Below are positions 1-6,394 of a stretch of 10,411 nucleotides of DNA, one piece after another. The notes under the pieces are model-generated. The model ran no database searches. It saw nothing but the letters and a program-made list of their open reading frames with translations, and was not told where the DNA came from. Origin of the DNA: JAGOTT01 sp964450795 (GTDB taxonomy: Bacteria > Patescibacteriota > Minisyncoccia > Moranbacterales > UBA1568); assembly GCA_964450795.1 (NCBI GenBank), contig CAYVDI010000032.1, forward strand, positions 1-10,411, in the 5' to 3' direction. The translations under genes and the position numbers were made by a program. The number at the start of each line of letters is the position of its first letter. The first letter of the stretch is position 1.

Positions 1-1081
1 TGACCCCTCCACTCGTCACGATCGCTTTATCGGCCCCCAGAAGCCCTTCTACGGTCAAAGTGATATCTTTCATAGCTCGCACCAGCTTGATCCGCTCCTC
101 GCGTGTTACGGCGTTTATCTGGCATTCCGGACTGATTCCAGCGATTCCGAGAAGCACGGGAACAAGCGATGTCGCGATGAACCCATCCAAACCGTTCCGT
201 ATCTGCCTGTTTTTCCGTGTATCGAAGAAGGAGAGAAGCTCCTTGTCGAGTCCGCTTATATCCTGGCTTGGAAACAGGTCGACGGAAATGGACACCGGGC
301 CCAGCTTCAGAAGCTCATCGATGGTACGGCTCATGTTGAGCGCGAGCGGACCGCTGAGTCCGAAATGCGTGAAGAGAAGCTTCCCTTTCCGACTCGCCAA
401 TTTCCTGTCGTTCTGAAAGATCGAGAGTTTCGCGTCCGGAAAGCTCACGCCGGACAATTCGCGGACCCATCGTTCACGTGTCCGAAGCGGGACGAGAGAC
501 GGGCGCGGGTCGATGATCGTATGCCCGATCTTCGAAAGCCATCGGAACCCGTCGCCGGTCGAGCCGGTCTCCGGATGTGATTTTCCTCCGGTCGCGAGGA
601 TGTACGAGCGTGCCGAAACCGCATCGCCGTTCCTGAGCCGAACGCCGGAAACCACGCCGCCCGAAATGTCCAATCCCGATACTTCCGCCCCGGAAAACAC
701 CTTCACGTCGCCCTGCTTCATATAGCGCCCAAGCGCGTCGAAAACGGATTGCGATCGATCGCTTGTCGGGAATACCCGTTTCTCGGCCTCGACCTTCGTC
801 GACACTCCGAGCGCGCGGAAGAAGTCGAGCGTATCCTGAACTCCGAATTTCGAGAGTGGGGAGAAGAGGAACTTCGCTGCGCTTCCGAACTTCCCGAGGA
901 AGATGTTTCGGTCGAATTCCGCATTTGTCATGTTGCAACGGCCGCCGCCGGTGAGCAGGAGCTTCTCGCCGAGCGAATCATTCTTCTCGAGCAGCACGAC
1001 ACGGGCACCGCACCAAGCCGCCCGACCGGCCGCCATCATGCCCGCAGGACCCCCTCCGATGACCGCCACGTCGTATTCCAT
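1..1081 (-). CDS. HI0933/YhiN-family FAD-dependent oxidoreductase, 3' end cut by window edge
   Basis: An open minus-strand frame runs from ATG 1081 to the window edge, giving 360 residues with no stop. The N-terminus has a Rossmann FAD-binding motif, IGGGPAG (residues 8-14), with an acidic residue ending beta-2 (E32). The family-diagnostic TGGGRCNMTN follows at 44-53, then ATGGKSHPETGSTGDG (163-178), FTHFGLSGP (237-245), and VTSGGV as the last visible residues. These match the HI0933-like flavoprotein family (YhiN/BaiN), usually about 400 residues, so roughly 40 C-terminal residues lie outside the window. The family binds FAD; the physiological substrate is mostly unknown, although BaiN acts in bile-acid metabolism in gut clostridia, and nothing here points to that role. 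The start lies 6 bases after the ABC-F stop, with AGGA about 9 bases upstream of ATG, so it is probably co-transcribed and coupled. The family call is firm and the reaction is not. Confidence 0.93.
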   Translation of the reverse strand, partial: MEYDVAVIGGGPAGMMAAGRAAWCGARVVLLEKNDSLGEKLLLTGGGRCNMTNAEFDRNIFLGKFGSAAKFLFSPLSKFGVQDTLDFFRALGVSTKVEAEKRVFPTSDRSQSVFDALGRYMKQGDVKVFSGAEVSGLDISGGVVSGVRLRNGDAVSARSYILATGGKSHPETGSTGDGFRWLSKIGHTIIDPRPSLVPLRTRERWVRELSGVSFPDAKLSIFQNDRKLASRKGKLLFTHFGLSGPLALNMSRTIDELLKLGPVSISVDLFPSQDISGLDKELLSFFDTRKNRQIRNGLDGFIATSLVPVLLGIAGISPECQINAVTREERIKLVRAMKDITLTVEGLLGADKAIVTSGGV

Positions 1082-1087
1082 ACGTAT

Positions 1088-2548
1088 CTATCCTGAATAC
1101 TTTCCGAGATCGAGTTCCTCGTCGATGCGGATCTGGGAGACGAAATCCGGGACATGGGAGACGAGGATCATCGCGCCCTTGTATCCGTCGAGCGCCTCGG
1201 CGATGACCGGGATGTGCCGGAAATTTATATGGTTCGTCGGCTCGTCGAGAATGAGAAGATTCGGTTCCTCGACGACGAGACGGGCGAAAAGAAGCAGTCC
1301 CTTCTGCCCCTCGGACAGGCTCGCCACCTTGTTCTTGAGAAGCGCCGCCGGGAGAAGAAACCGCGCAGCCACCTTGTATACGTCTTCCTGTTCTCCCTTC
1401 GTCATGACCTCTTCTATGGCCTCGAAAGCGGTACGATCGAAATCGAGCGTCGAGAAATCCTGGCGATAGTAGCCGATCTTCGTTCCGGGAGCGAGATCGA
1501 CACGCTCCGGATCCCCCTGCGCCAATGATTCGAGGAAAGTGCTTTTTCCGACACCGTTCGGACCGGAAATGAGCAGATGGGTGTTTTTGCGGAGCTCGAT
1601 ATCCACCGGAACGATGCTCGGACCGAAATGTCCCATGACGGAAACGGTTTTTATCGTGACGATCGGTCCTTGGGTTTCCGGACAGGGGATGACGAACGAA
1701 GGGAGCGTCTTGTCCTCGCGTCGCACGTCGATCTTGTTTTCCTCGAGTTCGGAGGCGAGATCGCGCATCCGTTTCGCCACCGCGCGGAGTTTCCCGCCTT
1801 TGTTAGCGAAGACATTCGCCTGATCCTTCTTCTCGCGGATGGTCCGTTCGAGTCGGACATTCTCGCTCTCCGCCTTCTCGATGCGCCGGGCGATCTCCTC
1901 GACCACGTCATAGTAGTCGCCCGAGTACTGCTCGACCTTGTGCGTGTGTATGTCGAGGTACAGGACTCCTTCGGTGAATGCGTTCAGGAAGTCGGCATCG
2001 TGCGAGATGACCAGTACGGTCTTGTCGTACATCATGAGGAACGACGTGAGATGCGCGATACCGTCCGCATCGAGATTGTTCGTCGGCTCGTCGAGAAGAA
2101 GGATATCCGGATCCTGGATAAGCGCCGACGCGAGAAGGATGCGCGCCTGCTGACCACCGGAAAAGGCGCGGATTTTCTTATCGAACGGGGGAAGCGGGAG
2201 ATTGACCGCCTCGAGCACCGAGGCTATGTGTTTCGGAAGATCCCATTCCTTTCCGCGATGGTACCGGCCGAAGAATTCCTCGACCGAAAGATCGAGCTCG
2301 TCGCGGGGGATGACTTGTCGTCCGATAGCGACCGTCGCCCCTCGGTCGATCGAGATGCGCCCTCCCTGGGATCGAGACTCTCCCATTATGAGCTTGAAGA
2401 GGGAGCTTTTCCCGGCGCCGTTCTGCCCCATAAGCGTGAATTTCGACCCGGAGCGCATCGAGAAGCTCACCTCATCAAGGATCGGCTTGTCATGGACATA
2501 CTCGAAGGAGACGGAATCGAAGCGGAGAACGACTGAATCTTTTGGCAT
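1088..2548 (-). CDS. ABC-F family ATP-binding protein (ribosome-associated translation factor type)
   Basis: A 486-residue soluble protein with two ABC ATPase domains and no membrane segment, the ABC-F (EttA/Uup/resistance-protein) layout. Domain 1 has Walker A GQNGAGKSS (41-49), signature FSGGQ (129-133), Walker B ILLLDEPTN (149-157) and switch His183. A charged, helical interdomain linker at about 213-285 corresponds to the P-site tRNA-interaction region. Domain 2 has Walker A GPNGVGKST (329-337), signature LSEGQ (411-415), Walker B LLILDEPTN (431-439) and His465. Both sites keep the catalytic Glu after the Walker B Asp, so both should hydrolyse ATP. ABC-F proteins bind the ribosomal E site and ease stalled or antibiotic-blocked translation. 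At 486 residues it is shorter than EttA (about 555) and lacks a Uup-like C-terminal coiled coil. The subfamily cannot be set by eye. No clear SD precedes ATG 2548; it starts 24 bases after the pseudouridine synthase stop, so coupling is plausible. Confidence 0.93.
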   Translation of the reverse strand: MPKDSVVLRFDSVSFEYVHDKPILDEVSFSMRSGSKFTLMGQNGAGKSSLFKLIMGESRSQGGRISIDRGATVAIGRQVIPRDELDLSVEEFFGRYHRGKEWDLPKHIASVLEAVNLPLPPFDKKIRAFSGGQQARILLASALIQDPDILLLDEPTNNLDADGIAHLTSFLMMYDKTVLVISHDADFLNAFTEGVLYLDIHTHKVEQYSGDYYDVVEEIARRIEKAESENVRLERTIREKKDQANVFANKGGKLRAVAKRMRDLASELEENKIDVRREDKTLPSFVIPCPETQGPIVTIKTVSVMGHFGPSIVPVDIELRKNTHLLISGPNGVGKSTFLESLAQGDPERVDLAPGTKIGYYRQDFSTLDFDRTAFEAIEEVMTKGEQEDVYKVAARFLLPAALLKNKVASLSEGQKGLLLFARLVVEEPNLLILDEPTNHINFRHIPVIAEALDGYKGAMILVSHVPDFVSQIRIDEELDLGKYSG

Positions 2549-2572
2549 AACGTTATTTGTTATCTGATATTC

Positions 2573-3046
2573 TTATCGAAGACCCAAGGCGGAAAGGAAT
2601 TCCTCCCGTTCGTCCCCGGAAATCACCCGATATTCTCCGGAAGAAAGGTTCCTCAGCCCGATGCTCATTATCCTGATCCTCTTGAGCGTCGTCACGGTGC
2701 CGCCGACAGCCGAGAGCATGCGACGCACCTGATGCTTGCGCCCCTCCGTAAGGACGATCGACAACAGATGTCCTCCACGAGTGGAAACACGACACGGCTT
2801 GCTTGGNNNNNNNNNNNNNNNNNNNNNNNNNNNNNNNNNNNNNNNNNNNNNNNNNNNNNNNNNNNNNNNNNNNNNNNNNNNNNNNNNNNNNNNNNNNNNN
2901 NNNNNNTTCCGACCGTTTATGATCACCTTTCCGTCCTCGATGAATTTTTCCGCGGCGCGACGGGTCGCTATACCGCGAAGCGCAAGATACCGGTTGATAC
3001 GGACCGGAAAAGGTATGTTGTCGCGATGATCCGCACGTTTCTCCAT
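2573..3046 (-). CDS. RsuA/RluB/RluF-family rRNA pseudouridine synthase, interrupted by assembly gap
   Basis: The N-terminus (from ATG 3046) carries an S4 RNA-binding domain: INRYLALRGIATRRAAEKFI (residues 17-36), then EDGKVIING. After the N run, the same frame resumes with SKPCRV, then LTEGRKHQVRRML (about 2752-2714) and LKRIRIMSIGLRNLSSGEYR, the C-terminal core of the RsuA/RluB/RluE/RluF family. These enzymes isomerise one uridine in 16S or 23S rRNA to pseudouridine. The catalytic Asp motif (GRLD-like) is not visible and must lie in the gap. ATG 3046 has AAGG 8 bases upstream. An in-frame TTG at 3100 also opens the frame, but it coincides with the -35 of a good promoter and is rejected as a start. 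It is the first gene of the minus-strand run with the ABC-F and flavoprotein genes. The family is firm; the target uridine is not known. Confidence 0.88.
   Translation of the reverse strand: MEKRADHRDNIPFPVRINRYLALRGIATRRAAEKFIEDGKVIINGRXXXXXXXXXXXXXXXXXXXXXXXXXXXXXXXXXXPSKPCRVSTRGGHLLSIVLTEGRKHQVRRMLSAVGGTVTTLKRIRIMSIGLRNLSSGEYRVISGDEREEFLSALGLR
2807..2906. other. Assembly gap (100 N)
   Basis: Exactly 100 Ns interrupt the pseudouridine synthase gene. The round number suggests a placeholder for a gap of unknown size. The frame stays the same across it, but the protein is far too short for its family if the gap is taken literally. Confidence 0.98.
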
Positions 3047-3071
3047 AGGACACGCCTTATTGCGAATTTTC

Positions 3072-3100
3072 ATTCTGCCATGAAAAAAGCATTCTGGCAA
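3072..3100 (-). promoter_or_regulatory. Sigma-70-type promoter for pseudouridine synthase/ABC-F/flavoprotein genes
   Basis: Read on the minus strand: TTGCCA (3100-3095), a 17-base spacer, then CAGAAT (3077-3072), with TG one base before the -10 (extended -10). It lies 26 bases upstream of the chosen start at 3046. Hand-found, with no experimental support. Confidence 0.55.
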
Positions 3101-3110
3101 GTCGGAAACT

Positions 3111-3139
3111 TTGCGCGAAGGGCGATTTTCTGATATAGA
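3111..3139 (+). promoter_or_regulatory. Candidate promoter for the small zinc-protein gene pair
   Basis: TTGCGC (3111-3116), a 17-base spacer, then TATAGA (3134-3139), preceded by TGA (extended -10). It is 38 bases upstream of ATG 3178 and divergent from the promoter at 3072-3100. The -35 is weak (TTG only). Confidence 0.42.
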
Positions 3140-3177
3140 TATCCTATTCTTTCACAACCGACCGGAAGGAAAAACTC

Positions 3178-3549
3178 ATGGATTGCTCATTTCCGCGTAT
3201 ATGTACGGCGTGCGGGCAGGAAAACGGCGTCGGATTCAGGGACGGACAGTGGTGTTGCGATTCCTGCCTGGAGAGGCACGCTATTTCGGATGGACTCGGA
3301 AAACCGCAGTCTTCACGGCGCATCTTCACGGCGTCGGCAGTCAAACCTCCACATGCGCATACCGACATTTTCGGTCATTCACCGCCCCTCGGCGAACACG
3401 CGGCGCAAGCCGTCATGGAAGACCGTAAACCGAGGAAAGAGCGACTCAAGAGGAAGCCCTTTCATGATCCGATCATGCCGACGAAAGGTGGGAAACGGAA
3501 GAAACGAGCGTCGCGATCACAACGTTTTTCGAAGAGGAGAAAATCATGA
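3178..3549 (+). CDS. Small protein with N-terminal four-Cys zinc ribbon and basic tail
   Basis: 123 residues starting at ATG 3178, with a strong GGAAGGA SD just upstream. Residues 9-30 form C-x2-C-x14-C-x2-C (C9, C12, C27, C30), a probable structural zinc ribbon. Residues 82-123 are very rich in Lys and Arg (for example GGKRKKRASRSQRFSKRRKS at the end), which would suit binding to RNA or DNA. No signal peptide or membrane segment is seen. The stop overlaps the next start as ATGA, so the two are translationally coupled. I do not recognise a named family. Zinc binding is inferred from Cys spacing and nucleic-acid binding from charge only. Confidence 0.72.
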   Translation: MDCSFPRICTACGQENGVGFRDGQWCCDSCLERHAISDGLGKPQSSRRIFTASAVKPPHAHTDIFGHSPPLGEHAAQAVMEDRKPRKERLKRKPFHDPIMPTKGGKRKKRASRSQRFSKRRKS

Positions 3550-3737
3550 AGGGAATATGTCAGGTGTGCGGGGAGAAGGTCGATGTCACCCCGTGTAACC
3601 GGAAACAAGACCTTTTCCTCGACGACGCCGCCATCCACAGCGGCGAGGAACTTCTCGTCGTCAAAGAGCATGACGATCCGCATGGGAGACGCTGCAACGG
3701 CAGTCTCGCCATACCGGAAAAGATCGTCTATGACTGA
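3546..3737 (+). CDS. 63-residue Cys/His zinc-finger-like protein
   Basis: ATG 3546 overlaps the preceding stop and has GGAG 6 bases upstream. The protein begins MKGICQVCGEKV, giving C5-x2-C8, and later has EHDDPHGRRCNGS (41-53), giving H42/H46 and C50. From memory, this arrangement of an N-terminal CxxC and a C-terminal His followed by G-x-x-C-x-G-S resembles tiny zinc-finger proteins found in phages and actinobacteria; that match is unchecked. C17 and H31 are further possible ligands. It ends just before a terminator, so it is the last gene of a two-gene unit. Function unknown; a nucleic-acid-binding or protein-binding role is only a guess. Confidence 0.7.
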   Translation: MKGICQVCGEKVDVTPCNRKQDLFLDDAAIHSGEELLVVKEHDDPHGRRCNGSLAIPEKIVYD

Positions 3738-3743
3738 AGTCTG

Positions 3744-3774
3744 CCGCCGGCGCGAACGCGTGTCCGGCGGTTTT
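3744..3774 (+). terminator. Intrinsic terminator after the zinc-protein pair
   Basis: Stem CCGCCGG (3744-3750) pairs with CCGGCGG (3764-3770), followed by TTTT. The loop holds CGCGAACGCG, which may extend the stem. It sits between convergent genes; only the plus strand has the T-run. Confidence 0.72.
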
Positions 3775-3778
3775 CATA

Positions 3779-4939
3779 TCACGCGACAGCATCTTCCTCC
3801 TCGTCGAGGAACGACCCTTTCTTTACCGAAAGCGAGACGCTCTCCTTATCCAACACGCGAGCCTCCTCGATCGCCTTTTTCGTGGCAAGCGGCAGTTCGC
3901 CGACCACCTTCTTGAGCGCGATTCCGTCGATCCTCATGACATCGTCGAGTCGACCGAGCGGCGCAAGGATCTCCCGGAGTCGCGCGTCGTCGTATTTGTA
4001 TGTCTTGCGAACGGATTTCCCGACGATACCGCGTTCGCCGAACACCCGGTCGACACCCTCGGCTTCCATATAGGAAAAGATCCGTTCCTGAAGCTCGGCG
4101 AGTTTCCGCTTCACGCTCCCGGCCTCCTCCTTGGCGGCGATGTAATCGTCGATTGCGGCACGCGCTTCTTCCGAATCCATCTTCCGCTCCTCCGAGAATT
4201 TGTGTTTCCAGAGCGGACAGATCCGCTGATATCCGCACCAGTCACAGAGCGGTGAGAGCACCGGGTCGAATTTACCCGCTTCGATAGAAGCGATCACGTC
4301 GAGGAATATCCGATCGAGCTCGGCGAGCTGTTCTTCCGTCCGGACGGCTGAGAGCTTGGCGCCATGCTTCAGAAAATAGAGCGATACGGTGATATTCCCG
4401 AGGTTTTCCCGTTCCTTCGGATACCGATCAAGAAATGCCTTGAGATAGACCGAGAGCTGGAGATTCGCATCGACCGCATCCTGCGACGGCATCTTCTTCG
4501 CCGTCTTGTAGTCGATGATTTCGTATCCGTTCCGGGTACGATCGATACGGTCGATCACGCCGGCGATCATGTGTTTTCCGCTTGTCTCGTTTCCTATCTC
4601 TATCGCGAAACGGCTCTCGAGATCAACGATCGTGAAATCCGCCAAGTCATTCTTCGCGTAGTAGTCCTGGATAATCTTCACTCCCTGCGAGAAGGCCGCC
4701 CGTTCCTCCGGTTCGCTCTCCCAGATTTCCGTATTCCAATTCTTCGAGAAAAAATCCAACGCCTCCTCGACGGTCGGATGGATGAGGGCAGGGGAATGGA
4801 TGTGATGCATCACCGAGTGGATGAGCGTTCCGAAGACGGCCTCCTTTGATTTCGGTTCCTTGATCCGATCGATCTCCCGGTATTTGTACTTGAGCGGACA
4901 CGTCTGGTACGTGTCAAGCGCGGAATAAGATATGCGCAT
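3779..4939 (-). CDS. PD-(D/E)XK nuclease, RecB/AddB/Cas4-like, with Fe-S signature and C-terminal extension
   Basis: 386 residues. The N-terminus SYSALDTYQTCPLKYKY (4-20) supplies the first cluster Cys (C14). Next come FGTLIHSVMH (36-45, His41), GVIDRID (127-133, D130) and IIDYKTA (141-147, D143 and K145, the D-x-K of the motif), then Q161/Y165 of the QxxxY motif. LCDWCGYQRIC (231-241) gives C232, C235 and C241. Together with C14 these form the four-Cys 4Fe-4S pattern of AddB- and Cas4-type nucleases (PDDEXK_1). Family members cut DNA ends in repair or spacer processing. Residues about 255-386 form a charged, partly coiled-coil extension I do not recognise, ending in an acidic tail. No helicase or cas gene lies nearby, so the partner is unknown. 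No SD precedes ATG 4939; TATTAT sits 2 bases upstream of the start, so a leaderless mRNA is possible. Converges with the zinc-protein pair. Confidence 0.9.
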   Translation of the reverse strand: MRISYSALDTYQTCPLKYKYREIDRIKEPKSKEAVFGTLIHSVMHHIHSPALIHPTVEEALDFFSKNWNTEIWESEPEERAAFSQGVKIIQDYYAKNDLADFTIVDLESRFAIEIGNETSGKHMIAGVIDRIDRTRNGYEIIDYKTAKKMPSQDAVDANLQLSVYLKAFLDRYPKERENLGNITVSLYFLKHGAKLSAVRTEEQLAELDRIFLDVIASIEAGKFDPVLSPLCDWCGYQRICPLWKHKFSEERKMDSEEARAAIDDYIAAKEEAGSVKRKLAELQERIFSYMEAEGVDRVFGERGIVGKSVRKTYKYDDARLREILAPLGRLDDVMRIDGIALKKVVGELPLATKKAIEEARVLDKESVSLSVKKGSFLDEEEDAVA

Positions 4940-4994
4940 AGATAATACGCGACGTAAAGGATGATGTGCGATGACAATACCTAGATGATACCAG

Positions 4995-5011
4995 ATACGA
5001 CGAGATCGTAT
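4995..5011. repeat. Small inverted repeat upstream of the degenerate-GGDEF promoter
   Basis: ATACGA-N5-TCGTAT (4995-5000 and 5006-5011) lies 4 bases upstream of the -35 at 5016, between two divergent genes. It could be an operator, but an arm of 6 bases can arise by chance. The rest of the 4940-5101 spacer shows only the promoter and SD of the next gene. Confidence 0.3.
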
Positions 5012-5015
5012 ATCA

Positions 5016-5044
5016 TTGACATTTCCATTCTTTTATGCCAAAGT
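5016..5044 (+). promoter_or_regulatory. Candidate promoter for the degenerate GGDEF gene
   Basis: TTGACA (5016-5021), a 17-base spacer ending in TGC, then CAAAGT (5039-5044). The -10 is weak alone, but the layout aligns closely with the better promoter at 6050-6078 (TTGACAT, TGC at the same distance, TATC or TATCG after the -10). It is 57 bases upstream of ATG 5102. Confidence 0.5.
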
Positions 5045-5101
5045 ATCAGAAAGCTTCTTTCACAAAATATCAATCTTCGCAACACACTTTTGGAGCGACT
5101 C

Positions 5102-5959
5102 ATGGAAACGACCAACGAATTCCCGAAAGCACCGGAAACGATCGAGGCGGACGTCGTCCACGACAAAACGCCAAAAGCACAATCCGTCCTGGAGAGCATC
5201 CTGCAGTTCATCCGATCCCTTTTCGGAGCATCCCCCGAAAGGGTACGCTCCCTCGAGCAGGAGATCGATCTGCTTACGAAACAGCTCAGCGGGATGAAAA
5301 GAGATCTCCAGACCGCGACCCGCATGCACATAAGCGAGAAAATCCGACTCGAATCGGAAGTCGAGCGGCTCGGAACGGAACGCCACAAGCTTCGCAGGCT
5401 CACGTTAGTGGATCCGGCGACAGGCTGTCTCAACAAATTCGGCGCGGAGAAGTATCTCACGGACCTCGCCTCCGCGCTTTCGCGGTTACGACCGGAAAAC
5501 GATGCGATTTCGTGGGGTATCGTGCTGATAACCATCGACGGAGCCACCCCGAACGACACGCTCCTCCAGGCCATCGCCTATTTCCTTCGCGAAATCTTCA
5601 AGCGGAGCGGCGATGCCATAGCCAGGATCGGCAACGAGTACATCGTCTTCCTTGCGGCAGCGAATCTGGAGGGGGTGAACCGCCGGATAGAAGAAAAGGA
5701 GTTTGCCAGAAGTCTGCACTGGGTCATGCAGCACTACGATCAGCAGATCGCGAGTGCCGGTCGTCACAATCTCATCATGAGGACCGGACGACTTTCTTTC
5801 CCGGCACAGATGGTGGGCCATGACGGAGAGTGGCGTTCCCCGAAAACGGTCTGGAAGACGCTCCGCGATACGCTCGAGTACATTCGGAATACGGAAGAGC
5901 TCTGTGCGTGCAACATCATCTCTTTCGGCGGAGAAAAAAGCTGCGCGATCAAACAGTAG
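5102..5959 (+). CDS. Coiled-coil protein with degenerate, probably inactive GGDEF domain
   Basis: 285 residues from ATG 5102, chosen because GGAG lies 6 bases upstream; the frame also opens at ATG 4985, but that is upstream of the promoter. A helix with FIRSLFGAS (36-44) leads into a long charged coiled coil (about 45-100). The GGDEF fold then starts with LTLVDPATGCLNKFGAEKYL (100-119), equivalent to the usual D-x-LTGL-x-N-R entry helix. The strand VLITIDG (141-147) keeps one Asp, but the D-HFK-x-ND-x-GH-x-GD metal and guanine loop is missing, replaced by ATPND. The signature is ARIGNEY (174-180): one residue shorter and without GG[DE]EF. No RxxD I-site is visible. It should therefore not make c-di-GMP; it may instead act as a scaffold or nucleotide sensor (inference). 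No TM segment. It sits directly upstream of an intact GGDEF gene unit with a similar promoter. Confidence 0.82.
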   Translation: METTNEFPKAPETIEADVVHDKTPKAQSVLESILQFIRSLFGASPERVRSLEQEIDLLTKQLSGMKRDLQTATRMHISEKIRLESEVERLGTERHKLRRLTLVDPATGCLNKFGAEKYLTDLASALSRLRPENDAISWGIVLITIDGATPNDTLLQAIAYFLREIFKRSGDAIARIGNEYIVFLAAANLEGVNRRIEEKEFARSLHWVMQHYDQQIASAGRHNLIMRTGRLSFPAQMVGHDGEWRSPKTVWKTLRDTLEYIRNTEELCACNIISFGGEKSCAIKQ

Positions 5960-5973
5960 GAAAGGACCAGCAC

Positions 5974-6027
5974 CCCCGGAAACGATGCTTCATCCACACA
6001 TGAGGCATCCTGTTTCCGGGGATTTTT
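5974..6027 (+). terminator. Strong intrinsic terminator after the degenerate GGDEF gene
   Basis: CCCCGGAAAC (5974-5983) pairs with GTTTCCGGGG (6012-6021), and the interior continues with GATGC/GCATC and TCAT/ATGA pairs. A T-run (6023-6027) follows one base later. It isolates the gene from the next unit. Confidence 0.88.
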
Positions 6028-6049
6028 ATTTGAAAAAAGTCCACGACCA

Positions 6050-6078
6050 TTGACATTATTCAATATTCATGCTAGAAT
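6050..6078 (+). promoter_or_regulatory. Sigma-70-type promoter for the coiled-coil/GGDEF operon
   Basis: Consensus TTGACA (6050-6055), exactly 17 bases, then TAGAAT (6073-6078, 5 of 6), with TGC before the -10 (extended -10). It leaves a leader of about 40 bases containing TTTTTTTT-like A/T tracts before the SD GGGGAG (6114-6119). Confidence 0.75.
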
Positions 6079-6124
6079 ATCGTGAAGTTTTTTTTACAAT
6101 CTTTTTCCGAAAAGGGGAGCAGAT

Positions 6125-6394
6125 ATGGAATTCATCCTGCCTGAAAGGTATCCGACGATAGCTCTTGTTCGCCTGTTGTTCGGCCCGACCTCTTCGCAGA
6201 TCCGCAAGACCGGTGAGGCGGCACGATCCGAAGCGACACACATCACGATAGACCGCCTGGAAGCCCGAATCGCCGCGCTTGAGCGGGAATTAGCCGAAGC
6301 CGAAGGACTGCAACGGTCACTCATAGAAGCGGTCCGATCCCTTAAACGGGAGAATGACCGACTTCGATTCGAAAAGGAAAGGAGTTCCACATGA
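6125..6394 (+). CDS. 89-residue coiled-coil protein coupled to the GGDEF gene
   Basis: ATG 6125 follows GGGGAG at a 5-base spacing. A short N-terminal segment, TIALVRLLFGPTS (11-23), is followed by a near-continuous charged heptad region (about 40-88, with LEARIAALERELAEAEGLQ), a predicted coiled coil. No TM or signal peptide is clear. Its stop overlaps the next start as ATGA, so expression is tied to the membrane GGDEF protein. The R-x-LFG motif before a coiled coil also occurs in the protein at 5102-5959 (RSLFGAS against RLLFGPT), and both coiled coils end with similar ERHKLRRL/ENDRLRFE stretches. This suggests a common module that may dimerise or dock the partners (inference). No named family is recognised. 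Confidence 0.75.
   Translation: MEFILPERYPTIALVRLLFGPTSSQIRKTGEAARSEATHITIDRLEARIAALERELAEAEGLQRSLIEAVRSLKRENDRLRFEKERSST

Noticed and set aside
474..938. 154-residue minus-strand ORF
   Set aside because: It is another frame of the flavoprotein gene, which is open from 1081 to the window edge with clear family motifs.
1577..2536. 319-residue plus-strand ORF
   Set aside because: It lies wholly antisense to the ABC-F gene, whose Walker and signature motifs are unmistakable; it is Arg/Asp/Glu-rich and shows no domain.
3047..3100. TTG start at 3100 for the pseudouridine synthase
   Set aside because: The TTG forms the -35 hexamer of a good promoter, and ATG 3046 has an SD-like AAGG; the added residues do not look like the family.
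3462..3683. 73-residue minus-strand ORF
   Set aside because: It is antisense to the coupled zinc-protein genes and has no SD; the plus-strand pair has SDs, ATGA overlap and a terminator.
3779..4939. Calling the nuclease Cas4
   Set aside because: No repeat-spacer array or other cas gene is visible, and AddB-type and stand-alone nucleases share the same motifs.
4985..5101. Earlier ATG (4985) for the degenerate GGDEF protein
   Set aside because: It lies upstream of the likely promoter and has no SD; ATG 5102 has GGAG at 6 bases.
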